Source: Ustulina deusta
Taxonomy: Eukaryota > Ascomycota > Sordariomycetes > Xylariales > Xylariaceae
DNA: 64,000 bases
NCBI GenBank assembly: GCA_023159155.1
Contig: JAJNNX010000029.1
Coordinates: forward strand, 310,001 to 374,000
Direction: 5' to 3'
Position 1 is the first letter of the stretch, and the number at the start of each line of letters is the position of its first letter. Made by a program: the position numbers and the translations under genes. Shown here one piece after another: positions 27,464 through 40,225 of the stretch. Under the pieces are notes generated by a model. The model ran no database searches. It was not told the origin of the DNA and saw nothing but the letters and a program-made list of their open reading frames with translations.

Positions 27464-28049
27464 ATGTCGCCCCTGACACCACCCGTTCCGATCGCCTTAA
27501 TCGGCATCCACACCGAGATAGGCGAAGCCGTAGCCAAGGCGCTCCGACCAGACTGGGACAGTACGGGCACCCTTCCCCACCTCCCCTCCCCCCTCCCTCC
27601 ATCCCATCCCAACGAACCAGCACTAACAGAGCCCAGTCGTGCGCTTCATGCAGACCTTCGAGGCGGCACAAGCCGACCTGCCGTACCTGCTGCGAGGCGA
27701 GACGCCTCCGGCGGCGCCGACCAACGACGTGGGCTCGGGCGTCTACGCGCAGCCGGTGCGGGCCGTGCTGATGGGGCGCGGGTTCACGCAGCAGCAGGGG
27801 GAGGCGCTGCACGAGCAGTTCAAGGACGTGGCGGAGTCGTCGGTGTTGTGGGCCGTGGGCGCCGACGCGAACCGGCCGCCGTGGGTCGGGGGCCGCAGCA
27901 GCACGGAGCCGCCGCCTGGCATCGAGAAGGTCGTGGTGGCGGCTCTCAGGGGGGTTTTGGAGGCGTGGAAGAAGGGGGAAGAGGGGGCCGAAGGCGGGGA
28001 GGAGAAGGAGAAGAAGAAGAAGAAAGGGGGGGTACTTGTTCTTTATTGA
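27464..28049 (+). CDS. Small conserved fungal hypothetical protein
   Basis: Two exons, 27464-27560 and 27637-28049, joined by a 76-bp intron (GTACGG...CCCAG, branch-like ACTAACA at 27622), 169 aa. The N-terminus (IALIGIHTEIGEAVAKALRP) looks like a beta-strand, glycine turn and helix, as in Rossmann folds, but is too short for a full dinucleotide-binding domain. A central region (VRFMQTFEAAQADLPYLLRG) leads to a C-terminal Lys/Glu-rich tail encoded by a GAA/GAG/AAG repeat. I recognise no named domain. Coding bias (GC-rich third positions) supports a real gene. Confidence 0.7.
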
Positions 28050-28827
28050 GGGGCTTGGATGGATGGGTGGATGGGTGGACCTACGTAGGAAGCCGTGCAG
28101 TACGTTCGATACAATACAATCCTGTCCTGCGTCAGTTAGCTGTGTAATGCTGTGTATCTCTGCTCGTCAATCAGTCGCTCTGGCGGATGGATTCATGAGA
28201 TGGCAAAACATTAGTCACGTCAAGGGTGTCAAAGATCATACGAAGCCCGACCCCGCGAGGTAGTAAAGCTGCAACCGAATACGAAGACAGCCTTGGGATA
28301 ATTCTATTCAGAACTACCGGCTACCAGCTACCAGCTACGTGCATCGATCTAAAATAACGAGCGAGCCGCGTCGCGACGAACAGGATGCCAAAACTTTTTG
28401 AACACAACTGGGTATGTAACGATAGATTGAAAGACACGTCATGAAAAAAAAAAAAAAGAGGTGAAAATGCGAGTATGCGCACGAGCATGGCGACAAGCAA
28501 GATACAGGCGCCCTCGTGCCTCCGTAAATGAGTAAATAAAGAGGTAAATAGTAGGGATCGAATGATCAGGGTATGAAGCATAGTACATGAATGAACAATG
28601 GCGGCCGTTAGATATTTTCCCTCGTAGAATCCGTCAATCGCCCGCGTTGCATGCGCGGGGTGGTAAATAGGTGCTTGGTAAGTGCTGTTTTCCAGCTGCT
28701 TCCGCAGGACAATACCGCCCATCACGCAGGCAGTCGAGTGCTGCCACGCAATGCGAGAGGAGCACCCGCAAGCCTGGAGGCAAAGTCTGCCAACGAGACG
28801 CAAGAAACGCGTCGAACTCCTCATTCC
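28050..28827. other. Short intergenic region (converging 3' ends)
   Basis: This holds the 3' flanks of the small hypothetical gene and the large minus-strand gene. A homopolymer A run lies at about 28445-28457. Frames at 28321-28824 have no recognisable features. Confidence 0.5.
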
Positions 28828-31800
28828 TCATTCCCAATCCCCAAACTCGCCCGCGCCGTAGGGGTTCCACTCCTGACCGGGGTACGAAGTGGCAGTCATC
28901 ATAGGCATGCCGTCGTCGTCGTCGTTGACGGCGGCGAGTTCGACGGGCTGATCGACGAGGATCTTCTCCTCGGGTTCTGTATTCATAGCAGCCGCGCGCC
29001 GGGGCGGGGAGACGGCCGCTTCCTTGGACGTGTCCGCTTCTTCTAGTCCGGCGGTGCTCTCGTCCGGCTCGGAGTCGTCTGGCCCGTCTAGGAAGCTCAT
29101 GTTATCCTCGGTGACGACGGGTGCAGGGGCATCGGCGACGACGCCGAGGCCGAGACCGAGACCGGCTCCGGCTCCGTTCGTGACGATGCGCCCCTTCTCC
29201 GAACCAGCGTACTTGGTATTTTCATGCGCCTGATCCTCTCCCAGGCCCTGACGGGGCGTTGAACTATTCAGCCGAGGCGTGGCATCGTAAATATCCTCGC
29301 TCCCATATCGCACATGACCGTTCGCGCGCTCGACGCTCACGCTGAGATTCTGCTCCGAGACCTGATGGATCGGGCCGTGGCGGGGTCCAGGCGGCTCGGG
29401 ACTAACGGTCAAAGTGCGGTCCGCGGGCTTGTCTGGGCCAAAAGAGGCGTCACTCCTAGTCATGTGCTTCGAAACGGACATTCGACTTGTTAGGCGGGCG
29501 GCATCTTGCGATCGGAGAAGTCCACTTGCGCCGGGGGTGGTTGAGCCGGGACTCCCGGCGGGCGCTCTGGTCGCTCCGGACTGCTCGTGAGATGGAGTGG
29601 CCGGGATCTGTGCAGACGGATCGATAACCTGGTTGACCGGCGAAGTTTGACGAGTGGAGCTGGCCTGCACTAGCTGGGGAGGCTGGCTAGGGGCTGTGGC
29701 AGCAGTGTGCTGAGACTGGGGAGTTGAAGTTCCGTTGCTGGCGGGGCTAGCCGAGCTTGAGACAGCTCGGACGCTGGATTGCGGAACTAGATTAGGGGTT
29801 GGGGGGTTAAGTTGTTGGACAGATGCTGCTGGGCTCTGCGTATTCTGGGGTGTTCCTGTCCAGCTGTAAGGCTGGACTTGCGAGCCAGGACTTGGTTCTC
29901 GCTGGAGTCCTTGCCCATACGATTGGCTCTGTTGAAGCTGTGTGTTCTGGGGAGTTTGGGGGGGTATTTGACCCTGCCCTAATGGTGGCAATTGGCCAGG
30001 CTGGTGCATCGGGTGTGACAGGGGGAATTGCAGAGGTTGTTGACCCTGGTTTGGAGCTGAATGAAAGGCCTGGGGAGTAGGGGAAGGATTTTGTGCGGGC
30101 CCCGGAAACTGGGGATGCTGAGGGGGATGCCGAGGGGGACCTTGATATGGAATACCATTAGGCACACCCTGCGGCACGATTTGAGAGGCACCAGGAGCCG
30201 AGCTGGGCGGTGAACCTGCTTGTGAGGGTTGCATCATACGAGGATCCCATTGCCGCTGCGGGAACCCTGGCGGTAACGCTGGTGGGTACTGTGGGAATTG
30301 AACGGGCGGATGGCTAGGGCGACTGGCGTTGTAAGGAGAAAAGGCTACGATACCATAGCCATGTACAGCCTCGTAGCCTCGGGGGATGGGGACTTGATCA
30401 TACTGGGGTTCATTCCCCGATGTCCCAGGCACCACAGGGCGTTGCATATGAGCCGGCAGGGGACTGCCCCCTACAAACATTGGTAGTGGCATTTGGCCGC
30501 GTCCGCCTTGCATCATCGTGCTCGGGGGGATTTGCCCTCGTCCGGCTTGTGCTAACATCGGCATCCCTTGAGGCGAGATCTGACCGGGCTGTCTGCCGAC
30601 TTGCATTTGTGGTGCAGTGATTTGCGTTGGCACCAGCTCACGGCCCTGTCCAGGCTGTACTGGCATTTGAGGTTGTCTTGCCAGCGTACCCGAAGTTGCC
30701 GGTATACCGCCAGGTCCACCAGGTCGCATGGCTTGTTGTGATATCCGTGGGCTTGTCTGAGGACGTTGTTGAGGTGAAACCGCCTCATTTTGCTTGGAGC
30801 TTCTCTTGAAAGCACCGAGAAACTTGGAGGCCGCACTTCTCTCTTTATTGGCTTGGGGCTGCGCCGCAGGCTTGCCACCGTCATAGGCCCCGAAGAATTT
30901 AGATAGTTTGCTCTGATCCATTGAAGGTACGGGACTACTAGGGGTACGAGGTGGTTGGGCTCGTGCGGCAGCTGGAGGGGAAGCCAGGGGAGGAACTGAG
31001 GGCCGGACGCCATTCGGGCCCCACGTTAGACCATTCGGGGCGCCACCCGGTCCGGGTGCATTCATGGAGCCGGGCGGGCCGAGGCCGTTGGGGAAAACGC
31101 CGAGGCCTTGTCTGGAGTCTCGTGGATCGGGGGAATCACGAGAAAATTGATCACCCTGCAGCTTAGAGGAAGACGAATGATTTGATTGCGAGGGTACGGG
31201 AGAAGGTTCCGGTGATGGGAGTGAGGGCTGACGTGTGTCATTAAACCCGCCCGATGACCCCAGTTGGGGGCTTTGCTGGGCATGCGAAAGCCGACTCGGT
31301 GCTCGTTGCTGGCCTGGCCCTGGTGATGGCGACCCTGCTCTTGCAGCGGGTGAAACAGCTGATGTCATGAAAGGCCCGTCACCTCTAGGTTTGCCAGACC
31401 CAACGGGCTTTCTATTTGGGGAGAAACGAGGTACCATCGATAGGTTTCCTATAGCTGGCTTCTCAAGTGGAGAATCATCAGAAAGGCGAGGTGAGCTCTG
31501 CGATGCTACCATGCCGCCATCGTTCTGTAGTCCCATTTGACCTGGTCTCTGCCCCAACGGAGTCGGACCAGCTTGCTGCTTAAAAGTGCCTTGAGATCCT
31601 TGTGGGGAGTGCATGCCAGGCCGTTGATTAGATGGTTGGTGGAACCCGCTCTGACTAGAAACCGTGATTTCAGAAGGACGACGGATGCTAACCACTTGTG
31701 CTGTCTGGACAGACGGAGACGGTTGACTTGGATCATGGAACAACGTCGGGGATGGGGACTGGCCGGGAAGGCCGCGTTGGATGGGCGGTTGACCAGCAAG

Positions 31801-34800
31801 CATCGGGTGTGGGCCAAGTTGTTGCCCGGGTAGTTGCATTTGCCCGGGGCGAAACGGAAGATAGCCAGCTTGCGCTGGAGGTTGCGTAGGCCGTTGGCCG
31901 GATGGCGGCGTCTGCAGAGGGGATTGCGGCTTAGTGTCCTTCGTTTTGTTGCCTTGCTTGCTGAATAAGCCTCCTAGGAATCCGCCACCAGAGCCCTTCT
32001 TCCCACTCTCATCGCTCTTTACTTGTGGATTCTGACCTGGCTGGGGACCAGAGGTGGCGGCTCGACCAACGCCCATGAAGGGAGGTGGGCTTGTGGCACT
32101 AGGTTGTCGCATGTAGGGCGGGTGAGGTTGCATTGAAGGTTGAGGCCCAGGCGCGTGGGCTTGTACTTGGGAGCCAAATGGCCCCGGTTGCGTCGGGAGT
32201 CCGAATGAAATTGGCTGCCTTTGTGCAGCTTGGATCCCCTGAGGCGCCGTGAAATTGCGAGGCGGACTTTGCATCGATTCTCCAGACTCGTAAACTGTCT
32301 CTACTTTCACTGGTTGATCATCCTTCGCGCCCTCTTTCGCATGTCCGACTCCCTTGATCATACCTGTAAGCTCGGAAAGTCGCTTCTTACCCGGCACATG
32401 ATCTCCCTGATTCTGGAGCGATACTTGGTCTGACCGATCAAAAGGCCGAGGCTTCATTTGACCGAGGTTCGACTTGGGTTTGGGTTGCAAATGGCCTATG
32501 CTTGTCACGGATGCAAAGAAATTTTTCTTCTTCTCCGACGTCCCATCGGAAGGTGGCTGTTGAACCGCAGTAGTACTACTTGAATTACGCCGATGGCCCA
32601 AGACGAACCGAGATCCCGAGGCTCGCCTGTGTTTGTCGTTGACATCTTCAGTCGTGGCGCTCGAGACTGAGACTTGGTCAACACGTACTGAAGCGTAAAG
32701 TTAGGCATCACCTACGACCGAGGGAGGAGGAACACTAGGAGCAAATTAGAGAAATACACACCGTCCATTTCTTTAGACAACGACCTATCCTCAAAGCTGT
32801 CTCTATGACCAGGGTTTCCTTTTTGACGACGCATGAGGGGATGCTGTGGGAGTGGTATCGGGCCCTGGTTCAGAGGAAATGTGGGTTGTTCAGCACCAGG
32901 GTGAGGGAAAAGTGACGGGAAGCGCGTCGCCGCGGTTGGAGGTGCGGCGTTACTCGTGTTTCGTGGGCGTGTCTGCACGGGCTGTACCGAGCCATCGCCG
33001 AAATGCGGTGGCGCTCCCTCACCCTCTGTCTCTTTGTCATAGACAGTGTACGCCTGTGGACTATTGGCCGAACGGTTCCGGTTGGACGGGTTTAGGGGCT
33101 CTACAAGTACCGACTCTTGCTCAGTCCATTGACGGCCGCCAGGCAGGGGGATGATGGTTAGACGTTGGCCATTCATCATCATGTGGCCAGGCGCAGCCTG
33201 TTGGCCAGCCGGACCATCCCGGCCTATGACCATCTGGTGCGGAGGCATCTGCATGATGGGGTGGTGAGGGATCCCGGGCTGACCGGCAGGGTCGGTAGGA
33301 CCGGGGGGACCGGAGGGATCGGAGGGACCAGCAGCAATGGGCCCCTCAGGGTGTTGTGGCATTGCAGGTTGGCTGTGACCGGGAGGATTTAGATCCGGAT
33401 TCTGCTGTGGCTGCGGCTGCTGCAGCACAGAATTGTGCGGGGAAGAGCGAGATGCGCTCTGGGCTGAAGACAATTGGCCATTACTGGTTTGCTGGGCTGG
33501 ACTTGCGGACCGAGAGGGCATTGACGGGCTGTCCTTCTCAATCGGTGAGGGTGTCGTGTCGCTATCATAGTCCACCAGGCCCTTCTTTCGCAACACGTCA
33601 AACGTCGATGTACGACGGATGGGCGGTAACGGGGTAAAAGACGATGGTATAGTTGTGAACTGGCCGCTCTGTTGCTGTGGCTCTGCGACGCTTGGCTCGT
33701 CAGCCGTCATGGTGACTGTCATACTTTGATGCGCCTCGGCGAATGAATTCGTCTTCTTTGACAGAGTTGATTCCCGAGCTGTAAATCTGAACCAGTCGTC
33801 AGATCTCTCATCCGTCAGATGCGCCACATCCTGCGCGACCGCGCTCGTCACGGCAGCGGAGGTGAAGCGAGAGACAGATGTGGAAGGATGTTCAGCTCTC
33901 TCAGTCACGCCTAAGCTGAGCTCAAAATCTTTATCATCAAGGAATGAGGTCCTGGTGGACGAGTCCCAGGTAGGCCGACGCTTTGGCGTAGTGGGGGTTG
34001 CGAAAAGCGTGGATGATTGAGCAGCAGAGGAGTGAGCAGTCGGCTCGCTGCCGCGATCAAAACTACGAAATACAGGCGTTGAGGAACGTGTCTCGGAAAT
34101 GGGCGAGACTATGTCATCCGTCTGGACGGGTAAGCGAGAGACAGCCCCGGTGGCATTAGATGTGGCTGGAGCGGGAGAGGCAGCAAAGGACAGAAAATAG
34201 GGATCGCCGTCTCGCGTGTGAAACGGGTCAAAAGGCGAGGTGGGGATGGAGGAAAGCGACGGGAACGACGAGAGTGACGCTGTCAATGGCGGTAAGCGAG
34301 GGGGTTGAGATGTGTGGCGACGATGATAGGGCTGATGCTGGGCTTGGGCAGAATGAACGTGTGAGTGAGGATGAGTTTGTGATGACACAGCCAGATCCGG
34401 ATTCGCCTGTTGGACCTGCTGGCGCTGCTGTTGGCCCTGGTTTTGCGGCCAGAGAGAGTGAGATTGGGATGGGTCAAGCTGGAGCCGTCGGGGTGCCTCG
34501 ACTAGAGCGGATTGGGGATGGATAGGAAGCTGGGACAGGGTTCTGGCGCTGGGCTGGGCGCCAGTCCCCGAGCGGCGCTGCTGTTGGTTCCAGTTTTTAT
34601 TGCTATATTTGTGCCCATGATAATTGCGGTAACCATCACTGCTACCGTGTTGGAGTGATGTTCCTGCTCCCGCTCCTGTTCCCGCTCCCGTTCCCGCTGC
34701 TCTTGGTACATCTCGGTCTACCGAGGCTGGTCCTGGCAGCGAAACGTCGTAGCTGGCATACCCGGGTCCACGAGGAATTAGGCCGAGAACAGCGTGCTCG

Positions 34801-34808
34801 TCGTCCAT
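28828..34808 (-). CDS. Giant disordered Pro/Gln/Ser-rich protein
   Basis: Two exons, 34808-32762 and 32666-28828, with a 95-bp intron (GTGTGT...CTCAG) that keeps frame and yields ...KEMDVSSATTEDVND..., 1961 aa in total. The N-terminal half (MDDEHAVLGLIPRGPGY...) is Ser/Thr/Pro/Gln-rich. After the junction come short amphipathic, Lys/Phe-rich patches: KKKNFFASVTSIGH (about residue 728), GGFLGGLFSKQG, LSKFFGAYDGGK and SKFLGAFKRSSK. These are spaced by long Pro/Gln/Gly tracts. The acidic C-terminus ends in EWNPYGAGEFGDWE. There is no catalytic domain. The repeated F(L/F)G(A/G) plus basic motifs suggest membrane or partner binding by a disordered scaffold (inference). It is probably conserved among filamentous ascomycetes, but I cannot name a family. 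Confidence 0.8.
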
Positions 34809-35120
34809 GAGGTTGAGGTTGGAGATTGTGAGCGCCTCCTGTTGTGCGGCCCTCTTCTCTCGGGCTTATTACACTCCACAACAGCGGCAGCGGTTCGCTG
34901 TCTCTGCCCATTCGTGTCTTGGACGGACCCGGTAACCTGGCTGACACTGGCCGATGTGCTATGATCCGAACAGCAGTGGAACCATCCGCGACTCGTTGTC
35001 CGAGCTATGCTTGTTCGCGTCGCTGAGGCTAGGATTGGGGGACTTGGGATGCCCGTGCGCAATTTGTAGTATAGATACCGCACAGCATAGCACAGCACAC
35101 AGCAATTCGCTTTGCGTTGA

Positions 35121-35146
35121 GTCTGTCTGTCTGTCTGTCTGTCTGT
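35121..35146 (-). repeat. (CTGT)n microsatellite, ACAG in gene sense
   Basis: Six CTGT units on the plus strand, reading ACAG in the sense of the gene starting at 34808, about 315 bp upstream of its ATG. Confidence 0.8.
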
Positions 35147-36527
35147 TCGCTCTTCACGTATATTTACCTGTTCCTGCCGTGCAATTGCTGGCGTGGGACG
35201 AGCGACGGTTCCCCGCGTACGAAGGCCTGGGCTTAAACGAGTGTCGCCAACAGAACCCGCGAGAGACGAGAAAGAGGATCGGCGTACCCCGAGTACTCAA
35301 ACGGGTTGTAGCTAGTGTGTGGATGGATGCGTCGGTAGTACGTCTTCCCGGATACGTCCTGGCTTGTCGTCCACAGTCGAAGGGTCCGGTCCTTGACTCT
35401 GAGGTCAGTATGGAAATGTTGGTCTGGAGCAGCTCCCATTTTGCTCCGAGGAGCATTGTTGATATTCTGTACAGAGGATCGAGCCGTTATTAATAGCGCG
35501 CCTATCCTTCCACGGGGCTTTCAGCGCCTATCAGTTAGTCATGCAGTAGAGTAGCAGTGAGCCAACCTTACTACGACCCTCAAGGCAGTCCAGTAAGGCA
35601 AAGCAGGGGGCACCGCCAGAAAGGGACATGCTGCAGTGCACTGTTGTATGACGGCGGCGGCGGCGTGTCAATTCGGACGGAACAGTCCTGTAGAACGCTA
35701 CACCATAACTACTTACTTACCACTATCTAGGGAAACTAGGCACCTACATCGAAAATCTACAGCGCGAAAAACGATAGAGGCATAGCTGAGCCGCGCTGAT
35801 ACAGCCGGTCAGATGAGGCGCAGCGGCAGCATTCTCGCCTCCAGGGGCCACTTCATTGCTGGCCCAAGCAACAAATGAAGGGTCGGTGGTTTATGTATTT
35901 CATTGTCGAGTGCAGCCGAGCCACATGGAAAAGAAGACTGACCAGTCGCCATTGCTCAGCTGTTTGCGCCTGCGGCAACGCTGTGAACCATCCATTGCCG
36001 GCGAGGCGACCGCCACTGTAAGCGCTGACCCAACTTGAGCAGCCTGTTTCGCTACTACATTGGCATGTCCGGTTGTGACGCTTGTCAATCGCCCAGACGC
36101 CACCTTGATGTTACTTGGGCGCTGTTCCGAGAATATTCCGGACAGGCACACCGTGAAGATGCACGAGGAACGATATGAGAAATAGAGGGTAGGTAGCTCG
36201 AGTGTTGCGCTTCTTTCTTGATGGCATCGAGTCACCGGAGATGAATATGTGGAGTGTCCCGATGCACCCTGATCCTGCTGTAACTTGATACTCAAATCCC
36301 TCCGAGTTGTCGGCTAGCGTCCGTTCGTAACATCAGTTGGTAGGTAACTCTATATGCACAACTGCAATACCTATCGCGAGCTACATTTCTTTACACGTAC
36401 ATTCACACCCATGTCACCCAAATGAAACAATTTCCCCGCTCAGCCAATGGGAAATTAGCATGGCCGTGGCCATGAACACCTCGTTCTAAACCGTCGAATC
36501 GGCTCAGCGAAGATGAAAAAAATAAAA

Positions 36528-36553
36528 GTAGGTAGGTAGGTAGGCAGGCAGGC
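36528..36553. repeat. (TAGG)n/(CAGG)n microsatellite
   Basis: Direct TAGG units followed by CAGG units in the 3' flank of the gene at 36836-40225. Confidence 0.7.
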
Positions 36554-36835
36554 TTGCCACCTACTGACGTAGGTAGCTCGGCATCAAATACACCAGTGTT
36601 CACGAATTGTTACACTCAATGAATGCGATGCAACGTGATCGTAACTACAAAGCCAAGGAAATCGGAAATAGGTACTCGTACTCCAATCCATCCATCCATG
36701 ATACTGCCCAGGGGTATGTACTGCTGCTTACAATACCACCACCTCACTGCCACCTATTGTTGCCATTAATACACACACATCGCCCCAAACCCAGTTTCAG
36801 TGGCCGACACGGCAGGCAGGCAATGAGAAACAGAC

Positions 36836-39800
36836 CTAGAAGAACGCCTTATCACCGGCAGCTCGCTCGCGGAGTTTATTCTTGCCCTTGTTGAATAACT
36901 TCATACCTGACTTCACTCCCTTGTTGCCGAACACACCCGCAGCATGAAGAAGCTCCTTGCTCTTTGTTCCCACCTGGTTTCCCGACGCGCCAAAGCCGCT
37001 AGCCTGACTTGCCATTAGCTGTTGCACGCCACCTATCGACATCCGCCTGGGGTGCGATGCCGCCGGTCCGCTTTTATGGGGAAGCTGGGAGGCGCCAGAT
37101 ACTCCAACAGACGCTGGCTGCGCACTAGGCTGAGGTAGTGGTAATTTGCTTGTTGCGACCACGTTGGTATGTTCGGGCTGGTTTTGTAGATAAATCAACC
37201 AGTCCGAGAGCCCCGAATCCATCACATAAAACTGCTCCCGTGTTTCCTCGAACTTCTGGACGCGTTCGTCATAACTGGCGAGGTTTAGAATCTCGCGAAA
37301 TGGAGTTGGAGTCGGCGACGGTTGACGGAGAGAAGCGTTTGGCACTACGGCCGCGGGCTCGGGGTCGTGATCTTCATGCTCTTGTGCTTTCGTCAGAGCG
37401 GGATGCTGCTCAGATGGACTAGAAGTTGTTGACTGAACATCTCCGATAAGGACCTTTTCCTTTTCATCCGCGAGAGATAAACGTACGGCGCTGGGCACAT
37501 CAGAAGTAGGGTTGGGTCTCCTCGTCGCCGCGAAAGAGACCGATGAGGGCGCTTCAATCGCAGCTAAAGGAGTGTCTGGTGTGAGACTGCTGACCTGTGA
37601 AACCTGGTGTGAGATTGTGCCGGCTGCTCCATTCTCTGTTTGCAGAGAGTCGGCAATCGGCGATACAACGTTTGTGTTGGTATTCGATTCAGCACTCGTG
37701 CCTCCCTGACTACGGGCTGACGACTCTTGCAAAAGCATCGGCACGGCTGGTTTTGATTCAGCAGGACTCAACGCCGCTTCCTCCTCGTCGTGCTGCCATG
37801 AAAACCGCCTTAGCCTAGTTGTGTTTTCTAACGCAGCGCTTTTCACGGAGCTAAGAGGCGCCGGTTGTGACACTAGCATATCTTGGGGTGTAGGAGCGGA
37901 CCCATTCCCCGCCTCGGTAAATTGACTCGGTGCCATGTGAGTGGACGTCTTAGCTGCCTGGCTTAATTCTTGCAGTGATTTCTCTTCAGTGAGCGAGAGA
38001 TAGTCGTCATAAACTCCGGATAGGTATGTGCTTTCTCGAGTTAAATCACCAGGCGTTGGTTCTGTGTCGGAATCACCTCGGTTTGGCAAACCACTGGAAC
38101 CGGGCGAAATTGGTGCAGGGCTCAGGGACTTGATAATTTCCTCCCGCAACTTGTCACTTTCCTTCTCAGGTGATGCAGTCTCAATTGTACTACTTATAGA
38201 TTGACGTGGGCGAGTTGAGCGCAAAATAAAGTCCGCCTGGCCAGCTTGGGCTCGATTAGGGTTGAGAGGAGCAGTCGGTGAAAACTCGGAACCAGTGGGG
38301 ATGGGAGTCGTGGGCTGCGCTGTCGACGAGGATTGAATCTGTGGACTCTTGCTCCTAGAACTGGATGCTATCGTTGAAAGTGGTCTTGGTGATGACTGGG
38401 CAAGCGAACTTTCTATCTCCAAAGGTGGGAGAGATTGAGAGATCGGGCCAAGCGGTCCAGTAGCTAGATCCTCGACAGCTATAGCATTGTCGTATTGCTC
38501 GGCAACTCTACCAAATTCTTTGCCACTGAGGTCGTCTGCTAAGTTGGTGTTTGACGTGTTTTCCGAAGTACCGATGGACGACGGCAAACTTGGGATCCTC
38601 GTCACCGGTGGTGTACCGGCCGGCTTTGTATCGCTCCCTGACATTGGAGATATGCTGATATTGTGGACGTTGGCTAGGCGTGTTGGGTCATGTGCTTCTT
38701 CTCGCTCTTCAGAAGGTGTAGGCTGTTCAGATGATACCGGGACGGTTGTACTTTCCGAGACCCATCCACCTGGAAGCTGCGGGCGAGTGCTGCTAGATTG
38801 TGGCTGGGTCGTTTCAATGGTCCCTTCTTTCGTGACTTTCGGTTTCCTGTCTGCCGTTGTGACTAAATTGAGCTCACGGCTGGCGTCTGCGAGGAGATGG
38901 AGGGATTGTTTTTGAGTGTTATCAATCGGGGCTGCCATTACTCCGGGGGCATTTAATAGCGACTGAGGCTCCTCGGTGGAAGTGGGAAGGTTTGGGCTGG
39001 TCCAGGGGCTGTTGTTGCCAGAACTCGAGAAGAACTCGTCACCAAAATCAGACATACGCGTGAGGCTAGGGAGCTGGGGGCTAGTAGAGAAGCGGCGACT
39101 CTTCATGAGATCCGCCTTTACTTCGTCATTAGGTTCACTCCGCCAAATAGACAGTTCAGGGTTCGACATCGCCGGTTCGCGCAATGCGGATGGCTGATCA
39201 ACCCGGGCCTTCGCGGGAAAACCGTCCATTCCGTATTCGCTTTTTCGCTCGGCAACAGGCGCTAAACTCGACTTCGGAGCGCGAGCAGGCTCTAACCCCT
39301 CATAACTTTCGAGGCTAGCCCGTCGACGCTGTTCCCCGGACGTGCAAAACTGGGCCGGCGAAGCACCCTCAGCCCGGCCGTGGATGCTATCCAGACTCGG
39401 ACGGCTCGACTCCATTGACAAGCGATCTTTCTCTTTTTCGTCGCTCACTCTCTTATAGATATCGGCCGGTCTAACAAAAGGCACCGTCTTACCTGTAAGC
39501 GCAGAACCACGGCTAGGAGATGCCGATCGTTGATCTGCCCATGGTCGATTGCTAGAGCTCGAGCCAGGTCGAGAATCAAGTTTTGGCACTAGTTTGTTAT
39601 TGAGGTCAGGCCGGTCGCGCTGACCCATACTACTCTTGCGAGGGGGGAATCGGGATGGTGTTGACGCTGGCCCTGCGCTATAGGAGCCAGAAGGCACATT
39701 CGTGTGGGAAGAGGTAGTGGCGGGATAGTCCGACTCGGGGGCATACGGGGGCGATGTCGTTGCTGGATCAGTCGGTTGGGTCTGCACATGGAGAGACGGG

Positions 39801-40225
39801 GGTCCGCTAGGGCTACGAAGTACGGACGGGCCGAGTACACGAGAATCGGCACTCGACCATGAGGCGGCAGCTGGCTGGGAGAAAGTGCGCGATGACGGGA
39901 GTTGGTGGCCGAGTTGGCCTGGCTGTCGCAGACCAGTCGGCTTGGCAGTTCCCGCCGGCACCGGATCAGGTTCGTAATGTTGGTCATCGCCGTCGTCGTA
40001 GTCGTCATCATAATCATTACCCCAGTCGTCGCCGTCATAGCTCTGCACCTTTGCTTCGACCCATTTCCGCGTCTTTGTCCGGTTCACGTTCGCCCTGTAG
40101 GAAGAAGAGTTTGACCCACTATCGACGTCCATGCCAGTCAGCGATCATAGTGGAGATTCACAGCCCCAAAGAGAGCAAGTGATGGTCAGACGGGTCGCGA
40201 GTACTCACATTGAGGGGAGAGGCAT
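36836..40225 (-). CDS. Large disordered Ser/Pro-rich protein with acidic N-terminus
   Basis: I prefer a model with a 17-nt first coding exon (40225-40209, MPLPS plus two bases). A 114-bp intron follows (40208-40095, GTGAGT...CTACAG, branch-like GCTGAC), then the exon 40094-36836, giving 1091 aa. This starts MPLPSMANVNRTKTRKWVEAK. An unspliced start at 40132 would add about 13 poorly conserved-looking residues instead. An acidic patch follows (YDGDDWGNDYDDDYDD). The middle is disordered Ser/Thr/Pro-rich sequence with PADIYKRVSDEKEKDR and RMSDFGDEFF motifs. The C-terminal part has a more structured segment (REILNLASYDERVQKFEETREQF, DSGLSDWLIYL), which resembles a helical domain. The tail is basic (GMKLFNKGKNKLRE) and ends KAFF. 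I know similar unnamed proteins in filamentous ascomycetes but no function. It lies tandem with the other giant disordered protein. Confidence 0.8.

Larger units (their letters stand above)
34809..36835. other. Intergenic, promoter of giant disordered-protein gene
   Basis: Two kilobases upstream of the gene at 34808 and downstream of the gene ending at 36836. A CTGT repeat lies at 35121-35146 and a (TAGG)n/(CAGG)n run at about 36528-36553. Frames at 35154-35493 and 35856-36295 overlap on both strands and have no recognisable content. Confidence 0.5.
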
